DNA of 64,000 bases, from the NCBI RefSeq assembly GCF_018613935.1, contig NZ_JAGGPF010000002.1, positions 124,001 to 188,000 of the forward strand, in the 5' to 3' direction. This stretch comes from Agromyces sp. ISL-38 (lineage in GTDB: Bacteria; Actinomycetota; Actinomycetes; Actinomycetales; Microbacteriaceae). The notes under the pieces are model-generated. The model saw only the letters and a program-made list of their open reading frames with translations. It was not told where the DNA came from and searched no databases. The stretch's first letter is position 1. Each line of letters opens with the position of its first letter. Shown here piece after piece: positions 35,190 to 42,952 of the stretch. The position numbers and the translations under genes were made by a program.

Positions 35190-37244
35190 CTAGAAGACGA
35201 TTCCGCCGCCGGTCACGTAGATGGGATCCACGCCGAGCCTGATCGAGACACGCCCACTGACGGGGTCGATGCGCGAGCTGCGACCGAACTGGTCGACGAC
35301 TGTCACGGCCCCGGTGGCCTTGGCGGTCACGGTGGTGGACGCCGTCGCCCACATGACGCGGAGTGCGCTGCCCGAGGCATCCGTGAACACGAGTGAATAG
35401 GCGCCCTGCGGCACGGGGTCGCGACGATCGAAGACGCGATCCTCGAGCTGGCGCGTGAGCACCGCCATCGTCGTGAATACGGGCTTCGGAGCGAGCACGC
35501 CGGACTGCGAGGCGGGATTGCGCACGAGCCCGAAGTTCGCCTCGGGATTCTGGGGGTCGTTCCAGTCATCGAGCAGGTCGTACACGAGGTACGCGTCGAC
35601 GCCTTCGGCGAGCGCGAGCGAGGCGTCGCGCACGAGGTACCGGGCCTGCTGCAGCTCGCTCACTCCGCCGGCGGCCTCCCCCGTCGTGAAGTATCCGGTC
35701 TCGCCGAGCCACAGCGGCGTGTTCGCCGCGGCGGGGTACCCGGCCATGAGTCCGGTGATCTTCCGGATGACTGCGTCATTGTGTCCTTCGGGTGCTGCCG
35801 GTGCCCCGTAGTTGTGCACGCTGACCACGTCGACGAGATCGAGACCCCCGAGGGCGAAGAACTCGGCGAGCCAGTTGTACGACTCGTTGCTCGTCAGCCA
35901 CATCGCGGTGTTGCCGGCGAGTGCGGGTCCGACGACACGCGCCCCCGGCGCGACCTCGTGCACGGCCTGCGACGCCGGCTGGAGGAGTTTCAGGTAGCAC
36001 GCTGGTGTCTGGCCGCAGAGGCCGTTGCTGTAGGCGATGTTGAACTCGTTGTAGATCTGGTAGTCCACTCCGTCGCCGTAGCGCTCGGCGGCCGCTCGCA
36101 GGAAGTCCGTGTAGCCGGCGATCCCATCGGGGCTCGACGGCGTGCGGCCTGCGTCGTAGGGACCGTAGTACGCGATGACGAGCGTGGGGCGCACGCCGCG
36201 TGCCTGGAGCCGCGCGACCTCGTCGTCCGTCGCGGCATCCCACGTGTACACGCCCGGCGACAGCTCGATGGCCTCCCAGCGCAGGTCGAGCCGGGCGGCG
36301 CCGAGTCCGAGCCCGGCGGCAGCAGCGTCTTCATGGACCCCCGGCTGAAGCGTCGGATGCATCGTCGTTCCGAACCTGCTCGCGCTCGCGCCGAGCGCCT
36401 CGTCGAGTCCGTCGACGATCGTGAAGCTCGTCGATCGCGCGGCACCCGCCCCGGACAGGACGAGACGGTAGTACCCGGGCCCGAGCGCGGCGAAGTCGAG
36501 TGTCGCGGCGCCGGTCGACGTGTCGGCAGTGCCGGCCTTCACGAGCACGCCGGCGGCGTCGCGCACCTCCCAGGCGACGCTGGGCGTCGGGGACGTGATC
36601 GGGATCCGGGCATCGCCGGGTGCGAAGAAGAGGTCGGACACCCCGAGCCCGATGAGGCTCTCGAAGGCCTCGAACCCGCCGTTGGCAAGCACGGAAGCGC
36701 TCTGGCCGCGTGTCGTGATCGTGAAGTCGTCGAACCAGAACTGGCCGAGATCTTGAGCCTGCACTGCGATCGGCAGCACCGACTCGGAGGCGCCCGTCGT
36801 ATAGCTCCAGCTGAGCTTCCGCCAGCCATAGGTGCCGGCGGGCAGATACTTCCGATCGTCGGGGCGGCCCGCGTAGAAGATCGAGCCGGCCTTGGTGCGC
36901 GCGCCGGAGGCCCGCACCCAGACGGTGAAGTCGTAGCGCGTGTTCGGCTTCACCGAGACACCCTGCGAGATCGCGCCGTAGACGCCCGCCTTGAGCGGCG
37001 AGGCATCGGTGATCCGCAGCGACGCGGCCCCACTGCGACGGACCGTGGTGTCGGCGAGGAAGCCGACGTCTGCGCCGCCTTCCGTCCATGAGCCCCATGA
37101 CTCGAATGTCGACGACGTGCGCGCGGAGGCGGGTTGGCTCGCGACGAGCGCCAGCGTGCCTCCTCCCGCGAGGAGCGCGACGATCGAGGCGACGGCCACG
37201 AGGATGCGCCGGCGTCGACTGAAACGACCAATCGAGAATGGCAA
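35190..37244 (-). CDS. Secreted glycoside hydrolase, clan GH-A, with N-terminal CBM-like domain
   Basis: 684 residues. Basic start (GRFSRRRR) then a membrane helix or signal LVAVASIVALLAGGGTLALVAS with cleavage near ASA. Residues about 45-185 resemble a carbohydrate-binding module (FESWGSWTEGG...RSGAASLRI...YDFTVWVRASG...WFDDFTI). The catalytic barrel (about 290-600) has acid/base Glu in QIYNEFNIAYSNG and nucleophile Glu in TPLWLGETGYFTTG, as in GH5/GH39-type enzymes. The substrate is unclear. TTG at 37244 lies 8 nt after GGAGG; GTG at 37259 is the alternative. Divergent from an APC permease. Confidence 0.82.
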   Translation of the reverse strand: MPFSIGRFSRRRRILVAVASIVALLAGGGTLALVASQPASARTSSTFESWGSWTEGGADVGFLADTTVRRSGAASLRITDASPLKAGVYGAISQGVSVKPNTRYDFTVWVRASGARTKAGSIFYAGRPDDRKYLPAGTYGWRKLSWSYTTGASESVLPIAVQAQDLGQFWFDDFTITTRGQSASVLANGGFEAFESLIGLGVSDLFFAPGDARIPITSPTPSVAWEVRDAAGVLVKAGTADTSTGAATLDFAALGPGYYRLVLSGAGAARSTSFTIVDGLDEALGASASRFGTTMHPTLQPGVHEDAAAAGLGLGAARLDLRWEAIELSPGVYTWDAATDDEVARLQARGVRPTLVIAYYGPYDAGRTPSSPDGIAGYTDFLRAAAERYGDGVDYQIYNEFNIAYSNGLCGQTPACYLKLLQPASQAVHEVAPGARVVGPALAGNTAMWLTSNESYNWLAEFFALGGLDLVDVVSVHNYGAPAAPEGHNDAVIRKITGLMAGYPAAANTPLWLGETGYFTTGEAAGGVSELQQARYLVRDASLALAEGVDAYLVYDLLDDWNDPQNPEANFGLVRNPASQSGVLAPKPVFTTMAVLTRQLEDRVFDRRDPVPQGAYSLVFTDASGSALRVMWATASTTVTAKATGAVTVVDQFGRSSRIDPVSGRVSIRLGVDPIYVTGGGIVF

Positions 37245-37400
37245 GGAGGATGCCTCCACGCGAGATGGTACTCGCTGGCGTGGCTTGAGCGCTCGCCCCA
37301 ATTCGGGTCGCTCCGATGGGAGCGCCGCAATTCGACCGCCGCAGCCGGGGACGCCACGGCGCGACAGCCGCGATTCGCGCCGATGTACTATCGTGCGAGC

Positions 37401-38705
37401 GTGACCCAGCAGCCCGCCCTCGCCCGCCGCCTCGGACTCCGCGACGCCGTCGTGATCGGCCTCGCCGCGATGATCGGCGCCGGCGTCTTCGCCGCCTTCG
37501 CCCCTGCCGCACACGTTGCCGGCGAGGGGCTCCTCATCGGGCTCGCGATCGCCGCCTTCGTGGCGTTCGCGAACGCGAGCTCGACGGCCCAGCTCGCGGC
37601 ACGCTACCCCGAGTCGGGCGGCGCCTACCGCTACGGTCGCGAGCGGCTCGGCGAATGGCCCGGCTTCTTCGCTGGGTGGAGCTTCGTCATCGGCAAGACG
37701 GCGAGCTGCGCGGCGATGGCGATCACGTTCGCCGCGTACCTCGCCCCGCCCGGCTGGGAGCGGCCGCTCGCGGCGGCCGCCGTGATCGTGCTCGCGGCCG
37801 TCAACCTTCGCGGTATCACCCGCACGGCGCGAGTCGCCACGGTCATCGTGATCGGCGTGCTCACGGTGCTCGTGCTCGTCGTGGTCGCCGGGTCGGCACC
37901 CGTGTTCCAGGACGGCGCGCCGTTCGGCGCGGGTGATCTCCTCGCCGAGGGGTGGCTCGGCATCCTGCAGTCCGCCGGGCTGCTGTTCTTCGCGTTCGCG
38001 GGCTACGCGCGCATCGCGACGCTCGGCGAGGAGGTGCGCGAACCGGCTCGCACGATCCCCAGGGCGATCGCGATCTCGCTCGGGATCACGGTCGTCGTGT
38101 ACGCCGCGATCGGCACGGTCGCACTCGCCTCGCTCGGCGCCGACGGGCTCGCGGCATCCGGCGCTCCGCTCGTCGACGTCGTCGCCGCCAACGGATGGAA
38201 CTGGGCCGAGCCGCTCGTGCGCCTCGGCGCCGCGGCGGCGGCCCTCGGCGCGTTGCTCGCGCTCATCGCAGGGGTCGGTCGCACGAGTCTCGCGATGGCG
38301 CGCGACGGGGAGCTGCCACGAGCGCTCGCGGCGGTGCATCCGCGATTCCGGGTTCCCTACATCGCCGAGATCGCCGTGGCCGTCGTCATCGTCGTGGTCG
38401 TGCTCGCGGTCGACCTGCGCGGTGCGATCGGCTTCTCGTCGTTCGGCGTGCTGCTCTACTACTTCATCGCGAACGCCGCGGCGATCACCCAGCCGCGCGC
38501 CGACCGTCGGGTGCCGCGCGCGCTCTCGGCAGCAGGGGCGATCGGATGCCTCGTGCTCGTCGTCACCCTGCCGCTCGTGTCGATCGTGGCGGGGGTCGCC
38601 GTGCTCGCCGTCGGCGTGGCATATCGACTCGTCTCGCGGACCATCCGCTCGCGTCGAGGTGTCGAACCGAGCGGACCGGGCCGCCCGAGCGGACCCGTAG
38701 GCTGA
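37401..38705 (+). CDS. APC-superfamily amino-acid permease
   Basis: 434 residues, about twelve membrane helices. Seen: LRDAVVIGLAAMIGAGVFAAFAPAAHVAG in helix 1, ASSTAQLAARYPESGGAYRYGRERLGEWPGFFAGW, and FFAFAGYARIATLGEEVREPARTIPRAIAISLGITVVVYAAIG, all standard in the amino acid-polyamine-organocation family. GTG at 37401 is preferred because TACTAT (37386-37391) is a good -10 box just upstream, implying a near-leaderless message; ATG at 37383 would add six residues. Substrate not predictable. Confidence 0.88.
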   Translation: MTQQPALARRLGLRDAVVIGLAAMIGAGVFAAFAPAAHVAGEGLLIGLAIAAFVAFANASSTAQLAARYPESGGAYRYGRERLGEWPGFFAGWSFVIGKTASCAAMAITFAAYLAPPGWERPLAAAAVIVLAAVNLRGITRTARVATVIVIGVLTVLVLVVVAGSAPVFQDGAPFGAGDLLAEGWLGILQSAGLLFFAFAGYARIATLGEEVREPARTIPRAIAISLGITVVVYAAIGTVALASLGADGLAASGAPLVDVVAANGWNWAEPLVRLGAAAAALGALLALIAGVGRTSLAMARDGELPRALAAVHPRFRVPYIAEIAVAVVIVVVVLAVDLRGAIGFSSFGVLLYYFIANAAAITQPRADRRVPRALSAAGAIGCLVLVVTLPLVSIVAGVAVLAVGVAYRLVSRTIRSRRGVEPSGPGRPSGPVG

Positions 38706-38709
38706 CGGC

Positions 38710-39246
38710 ATGAGCGCCGACCCCTCCGCCCGCATCCTCGCCCTCGCGGGCATCACGGCCCCCGCCGTCGACGAGACCGCGTTCGTCGCGGCGGGCGCGG
38801 TCATCGTGGGCGACGTGCGCCTCGCCGCCGGGTCGAGCGTCTGGTACAACGCGGTGCTCCGCGCCGAAGCCGAGCCGATCGCGCTCGGCGAGGACTCGAA
38901 CCTGCAAGATGCGGTCGTCTGCCACGTCGACGCGGGCTACCCGCTCACCATCGGCCGTGGCGTCTCGGTCGGGCACGGCGCGGTGCTGCACGGCTGCACC
39001 GTCGAAGACGACTGCCTCATCGGCATGAGTGCGACCGTGCTGAACGGGGCCGTGATCGGCTCCGGCTCGCTCGTCGCTGCCGGCGCCGTCGTACTCGAGG
39101 GCACGGTCGTGCCGCCCGGCTCGCTCGTGGCCGGCGTGCCCGCAAAGGTGCGGCGGGAGCTCACCGACGACGAGCGGGCCGGCATCCGCCGGAATGCCGC
39201 CGCCTACCTGCGCCACGTCGGCGAGCACACCGCACCCGTCGACTGA
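38710..39246 (+). CDS. Gamma-carbonic anhydrase-family protein
   Basis: 178 residues with a left-handed beta-helix of hexapeptide repeats (AVIVGDVRLAAGSSVWYNAVLRAEAEPIALGEDSNLQDAVVCHVDAGYPLTIGRGVSVGHGAVLHGCTVEDDCLIGMSATVLNGAVIGSGSLVAAGAVVLEGTVVPPGSLVAGVPAKVRREL). Zinc-ligand His residues are visible in CHVD, VGHG and VLHG. Such proteins may hydrate CO2 or act as acyltransferase relatives. It follows the permease by 4 nt and may be co-transcribed. Confidence 0.88.
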   Translation: MSADPSARILALAGITAPAVDETAFVAAGAVIVGDVRLAAGSSVWYNAVLRAEAEPIALGEDSNLQDAVVCHVDAGYPLTIGRGVSVGHGAVLHGCTVEDDCLIGMSATVLNGAVIGSGSLVAAGAVVLEGTVVPPGSLVAGVPAKVRRELTDDERAGIRRNAAAYLRHVGEHTAPVD

Positions 39247-39305
39247 CCGCGGGTGGAGCGGCCGCCATGCGGGCTCGGTCGTGCGCGCCCTCGACGGGGC
39301 GCCGC

Positions 39306-40625
39306 TCAGGCCGATTCGTCGGTGAACAGCCGGCGGATGCGCCGCATCCGTCGCACGACCCATCGCGAGGGAACGGCCACCACGACCGAGAGGTACCCGG
39401 CCGGTGAGCGGTCGTATCCGCCCAGCATCCGCTTGCGCTCGAACGCCCTGCGGAGTGCGCCGCCCTGCAGGTTGTGCCGGCGTGCACGCAATGGAAGCGG
39501 CCGTTCAGCGCGCCCGGCGACGAGCTCGTCGAGCCGGCGGGCCCAGTCGTCGTGCTCGCGGCCGTGGAAGTAGTTGTCCGCGAGCCAGGCGGGGTCGGGA
39601 TGCCGTCCGGCACCCGCGATGACCTCGTCGGCGCCGGCGAACAGGCCGCTGCCCTCGAAGACCGTGTTGATGAGCTTCGGGCCCACGCCGAACTCGTCGA
39701 CGAGGAGCGCCGGCACGCCCGAGGCGATCGCCTCGAGCACCGCCGTCGAGCTCACGGTCACGAGTGCCGCGGCGCGCTCGACGTGATCGTGCATCGGGCC
39801 GTCGAGCACCACGAGATTCGGCGGGAGGGTGCCGCCGAGCTCATCGCGCACGGCCGGGTCGGCGAGGAGCTCTGCGAAGTCGAACGCCTCGGCGTGCGTC
39901 TGCGCCTCGCCCGCCCGCGCTCGCACCTTCACGATGACGCGACGCGCCGGGCGACGTCGCGCGGCGGCCGCAAGCCAGCCGAGGAGCTGGATGCGCTCTT
40001 CACGGGTCGCGGGCACCTTCGCCTGGGCCGCGAAGACGAGGTCGGTGCGTTCCTGCGCGCTCGAATCGACGGTGACGCCCGAGTCGACCCCGACCCCGAC
40101 CCCGACCGCGGCCATTGCCGAGGTGTGCGTGCGGAGGAACGGCAACGTCGCGAGCCCAAGGGCCACCGGCACGTCGAGCAGCGTGGCATTGCCGGTGAAC
40201 TCGCGAACCTCTCGCCGGCTGTGCAACACGATGAGGTCGACCTGCTCGCGATACACGATCGCCTTCGGCTCGGCCGGGATGGTGAGGCCGGGGAATCCGC
40301 TCAGGAGCACCGGCCGATCGGGGCCGGCTGCGACGAGCGGCACGACGACGCGCACGAGCGGCCCCCGGAGCGAGAGCAGCACCGCGTCGGGTCGCCGCAC
40401 GGCGATCAGGTCGGGCAGTTCGTCGAGCTCGACCGTGTGCACTGAGTCCGGCGAGAAGAGCGTGCCGGCGAGGGCATTGCGCAGCTGTCTGGCGCTCGGA
40501 AGCACCGGCGTGGCCAGCACGACGAGCTCGACCGACCACGGGTCGGCCGGAAGCTGCGAGGCGAGCGAAGCGCCCCACTTGACGTAGGAGTCGGAGTCCG
40601 CGACGACGAGGAGCGAGCGCCTCAC
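39306..40625 (-). CDS. Putative glycosyltransferase of the nonulosonic-acid operon
   Basis: 439 residues. No signal peptide; a two-domain Rossmann pattern (LLVVADSDSYVKWGASLASQLP..., then GPMHDHVERAAALVTVSSTAVLEAIASGVPALLVDEFGVGPKLINTVFEGSGLF) resembling GT-B enzymes and the capsule polysialyltransferase type. The late SSTAVLEAIASGVPALLV motif is common in sugar-nucleotide-using GT-B enzymes. The C-terminus is strongly basic (RRAFERKRM..., RWVVRRMRRIRRLF). GTG at 40625 overlaps the neuB stop, so it is coupled to neuB and neuA. Best guess: transfers a CMP-activated nonulosonic acid to a growing polymer (inference). Confidence 0.65.
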   Translation of the reverse strand: MRRSLLVVADSDSYVKWGASLASQLPADPWSVELVVLATPVLPSARQLRNALAGTLFSPDSVHTVELDELPDLIAVRRPDAVLLSLRGPLVRVVVPLVAAGPDRPVLLSGFPGLTIPAEPKAIVYREQVDLIVLHSRREVREFTGNATLLDVPVALGLATLPFLRTHTSAMAAVGVGVGVDSGVTVDSSAQERTDLVFAAQAKVPATREERIQLLGWLAAAARRRPARRVIVKVRARAGEAQTHAEAFDFAELLADPAVRDELGGTLPPNLVVLDGPMHDHVERAAALVTVSSTAVLEAIASGVPALLVDEFGVGPKLINTVFEGSGLFAGADEVIAGAGRHPDPAWLADNYFHGREHDDWARRLDELVAGRAERPLPLRARRHNLQGGALRRAFERKRMLGGYDRSPAGYLSVVVAVPSRWVVRRMRRIRRLFTDESA

Positions 40626-41497
40626 AGTGCCGGCACCCGGCGGAGCTTCGCGCGCGGCGCCTCCTCGCCCGGGAAGACCCGCTTCACGCCGTCGCCCATC
40701 GCCTCGCCGATCACGCGGATGTCGCGCACGAGGTGCTCGAAGCCCAGCGGCTCGAGCGACGCCGCCTGGTCGGAGCCCCACATCGCCCGATCGAGGGTGA
40801 TGTGCCGCTCGACCGCGACGGCACCGAGCGTGACCGCCGCGAGCGAGATCTGCAGGCCGCGCTCGTGCCCGGAGTAGCCGATCGGAACTCCGGGATAGCG
40901 CGAGCGGAGCGTCTCGATCGTGCGGAGGTTCGCCTCCTCGGGCGGCATCGGGTAGCTCGAGGTCGCGTGCATGATGACGAGCCGGTCGGTGCCGAGCGTC
41001 TCGACGGCGCGGTCGATCTCGTCCAGCGTCGACATCCCCGTCGAGAGGATCACGGGCTTGCCGGTCTCGGCGATCGCATCGAGCAGTGCCAGATCGGTGA
41101 CCGAAGCCGAGGCGACTTTGTGCGCCACCACGTCGAGGTCTTCGAGGAACTCGACCGACGGGACATCCCACGGCGAGGCGAACCAGTCGATGCCGCTCCG
41201 CATCGCGTACGAGGCGATCTCGAGGTATTCCGACTGGCCGAACTCGACGCGACGACGGTAGTCGAGGTAGCTCATCGTGCCCCACGGCGTCTCCCGCGGC
41301 ACGTCGCGCATGTGCTCGGGGGTCGCGATCTCGGGCGTGCGCTTCTGGAACTTCACCGCTTGCGCCCCCGACTCGACGGCCACGTCGATGAGCCGTCGCG
41401 CGACGTCGACATCGCCGTTGTGATTCAGGCCGATCTCGCCGATGACGTAGACGGGCTGGCCGGGGCCGACCACGGAGCGGCCGACGCGTACAGTCAT
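40622..41497 (-). CDS. neuB: NeuB-family nonulosonic acid synthase (lacks SAF domain)
   Basis: 291 residues. Condenses phosphoenolpyruvate with an N-acetylhexosamine or hexose to make a nine-carbon acid. Seen: VYVIGEIGLNHNGDVDVARRLIDVAVESGAQAVKFQKRTPE, GMSTLDEIDRAV, HATSSYPMPPEEANLRTI, GYSGHERGLQISLAAVTLGAVAVERHITLDRAMWGSDQAASLEP, all NeuB barrel motifs. ATG at 41497 has GGGAG 6 nt upstream; ATG at 41512 overlaps the neuA stop. Typical NeuB proteins have about 340 residues with a C-terminal antifreeze-like SAF domain, which is absent here. The product (Neu5Ac, Kdn, Leg or Pse type) cannot be told. Confidence 0.88.
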   Translation of the reverse strand: MTVRVGRSVVGPGQPVYVIGEIGLNHNGDVDVARRLIDVAVESGAQAVKFQKRTPEIATPEHMRDVPRETPWGTMSYLDYRRRVEFGQSEYLEIASYAMRSGIDWFASPWDVPSVEFLEDLDVVAHKVASASVTDLALLDAIAETGKPVILSTGMSTLDEIDRAVETLGTDRLVIMHATSSYPMPPEEANLRTIETLRSRYPGVPIGYSGHERGLQISLAAVTLGAVAVERHITLDRAMWGSDQAASLEPLGFEHLVRDIRVIGEAMGDGVKRVFPGEEAPRAKLRRVPAL

Positions 41498-41508
41498 GTC
41501 GTTCTCCC

Positions 41509-42867
41509 TCATTCGGAATCGTGCGGGCGCGCGGGATCGAGCGCCGCCCGGGCGACGTGGGAGTCACGCGCCTCGAGGATCAGGTCGGCGAGCTCGCGCA
41601 CGGCGCCGTGGCCGCCGGGCTGCGCGAGTACGTGGCGGGCCGCCGCAAGCGCCTCAGGCGCTGCATCCGGAACCGCGATCGGCCATCCGACGAGCTCGAG
41701 GGCAGGCAGGTCGCCGCGGTCGTTGCCGAGATAGGCGATGCGATCGAACCGGATGCCGCGGTCTTCGGCCCACGCGCGAAGCACTGCACCCTTGTCCGAG
41801 ACGCCTTGGGCGCACTCGACGCCGAGCTTCTCGGCTCGGCGACCGACGACCGGATTCTCCTCGGCGGAGATGATGAGCACGGGGATGCCGGCCGCACGAA
41901 GTCGGGCGATACCGTGCCCATCGCTGCGGCTGACCCGCACCGTCTCGCGCCCGAGCTGGTCGACCATGACCGTGTCGTCGGTGTGCACGCCGTCGAAGTC
42001 GGTGATGAGCGCGTCGACCTCGATGAGCGGTCGTCGCCACTCGACGGCGGAGCCTCGTCGGGATGCCGCGATCCCTCGGTCGACGTGCGACGCGAGCGCC
42101 CGCGCACGGTCGAGGTCGGCGATGCCGTCGATCTCGATGGCGTGGTCGGGGTGGACGGGCTGGATGCCGACCTGCCCGAAGAAGCGGTGCCCGGTGGCGC
42201 GGAAGCCGTCGGTGCGGAAGACGTAGAACGCGCCCGTCTCGAGGTACTCCGGCTGCCGGTCCTGGCGGCGGGGGCGGTGGGAGGCGTCGTGGTTCACGCC
42301 GACGGCGCCCACGCCCTCCGCGTCGTCGCGCCAGAGGAAGACATGCGACGGCGACGCCGCGAGCATGACGTCGTGCTCGCCCGACGCCACGCTCTCGATC
42401 GCCGCGTCGAGGTCGGCGGGGTCGATGAAGGGCGACGTCGCCTGGATGAAGACGGTGATCGCGCCCTGCTCGTGGTGCCGGTCGGAGCCAGGACGCGCAG
42501 CTTCCGAAAGCTCTTCGAGGGCGTGCATGAGGGCCGACTCGCTCGACGCCGCGCCGCCGGCGAGCTCAGCGGGCCGCGCGATGACCTCCGCGCCAGCGCT
42601 CCGGGCGGCGGCGGCGATCGCCTCGTCATCGGTCGTCACGACGACTCGGGCGATACGCGTCGCGGCGAGTGCGGCATGCACGGCTCGCGCGATGAGCGGC
42701 ACACCGCCGACTCGAGCAACGTTCTTGCCCGGCAGGCCCTGCGAGCCGCCACGAGCCGGGATGATCGCGGTCGCGAGGGTCGTCGCGGCATCCGACGGCC
42801 TTACGGCGCCGACCGCTCCGACTGCAGCGACCGGCGCGGGCGGGGCGACGACGTCGATCTGGGCCAT
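41509..42867 (-). CDS. neuA: CMP-nonulosonate synthetase fused to HAD phosphatase
   Basis: 452 residues. The N-terminal cytidylyltransferase (about 30-270) has the CTP loop IIPARGGSQGLPGKN at 35-49 and FIQATSPFIDPADLDAAIESV. The C-terminal KdsC-like HAD domain (about 284-440) has the motif LITDFDGVHTDDTV with catalytic Asp290 and Asp292 and late GNDRGDLPALELVG. It activates a nonulosonic acid as its CMP form; the HAD part could remove a 9-phosphate or be structural, as in vertebrate CMAS. First gene of the three-gene operon; downstream neuB and glycosyltransferase overlap or nearly so. Confidence 0.88.
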   Translation of the reverse strand: MAQIDVVAPPAPVAAVGAVGAVRPSDAATTLATAIIPARGGSQGLPGKNVARVGGVPLIARAVHAALAATRIARVVVTTDDEAIAAAARSAGAEVIARPAELAGGAASSESALMHALEELSEAARPGSDRHHEQGAITVFIQATSPFIDPADLDAAIESVASGEHDVMLAASPSHVFLWRDDAEGVGAVGVNHDASHRPRRQDRQPEYLETGAFYVFRTDGFRATGHRFFGQVGIQPVHPDHAIEIDGIADLDRARALASHVDRGIAASRRGSAVEWRRPLIEVDALITDFDGVHTDDTVMVDQLGRETVRVSRSDGHGIARLRAAGIPVLIISAEENPVVGRRAEKLGVECAQGVSDKGAVLRAWAEDRGIRFDRIAYLGNDRGDLPALELVGWPIAVPDAAPEALAAARHVLAQPGGHGAVRELADLILEARDSHVARAALDPARPHDSE

Positions 42868-42952
42868 GGCGCGAAGCTACGCGCGCCAGGCAGCCGCCCG
42901 GTGCACGACTGGTGAACGCCGGGCGACCGCGAGGTCGACAACTGATCCCCGG

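Noticed and set aside
35190-38849. 1219-residue open frame on the minus strand
   Set aside because: Only the part up to about 37244 is the glycosidase. The rest is antisense to the permease gene and has Arg/Glu/His-rich shadow composition.
39247-39305. Terminator between the carbonic anhydrase gene and the glycosyltransferase gene
   Set aside because: Only weak GC-rich complementarity, no stem as clear as the two strong hairpins elsewhere.
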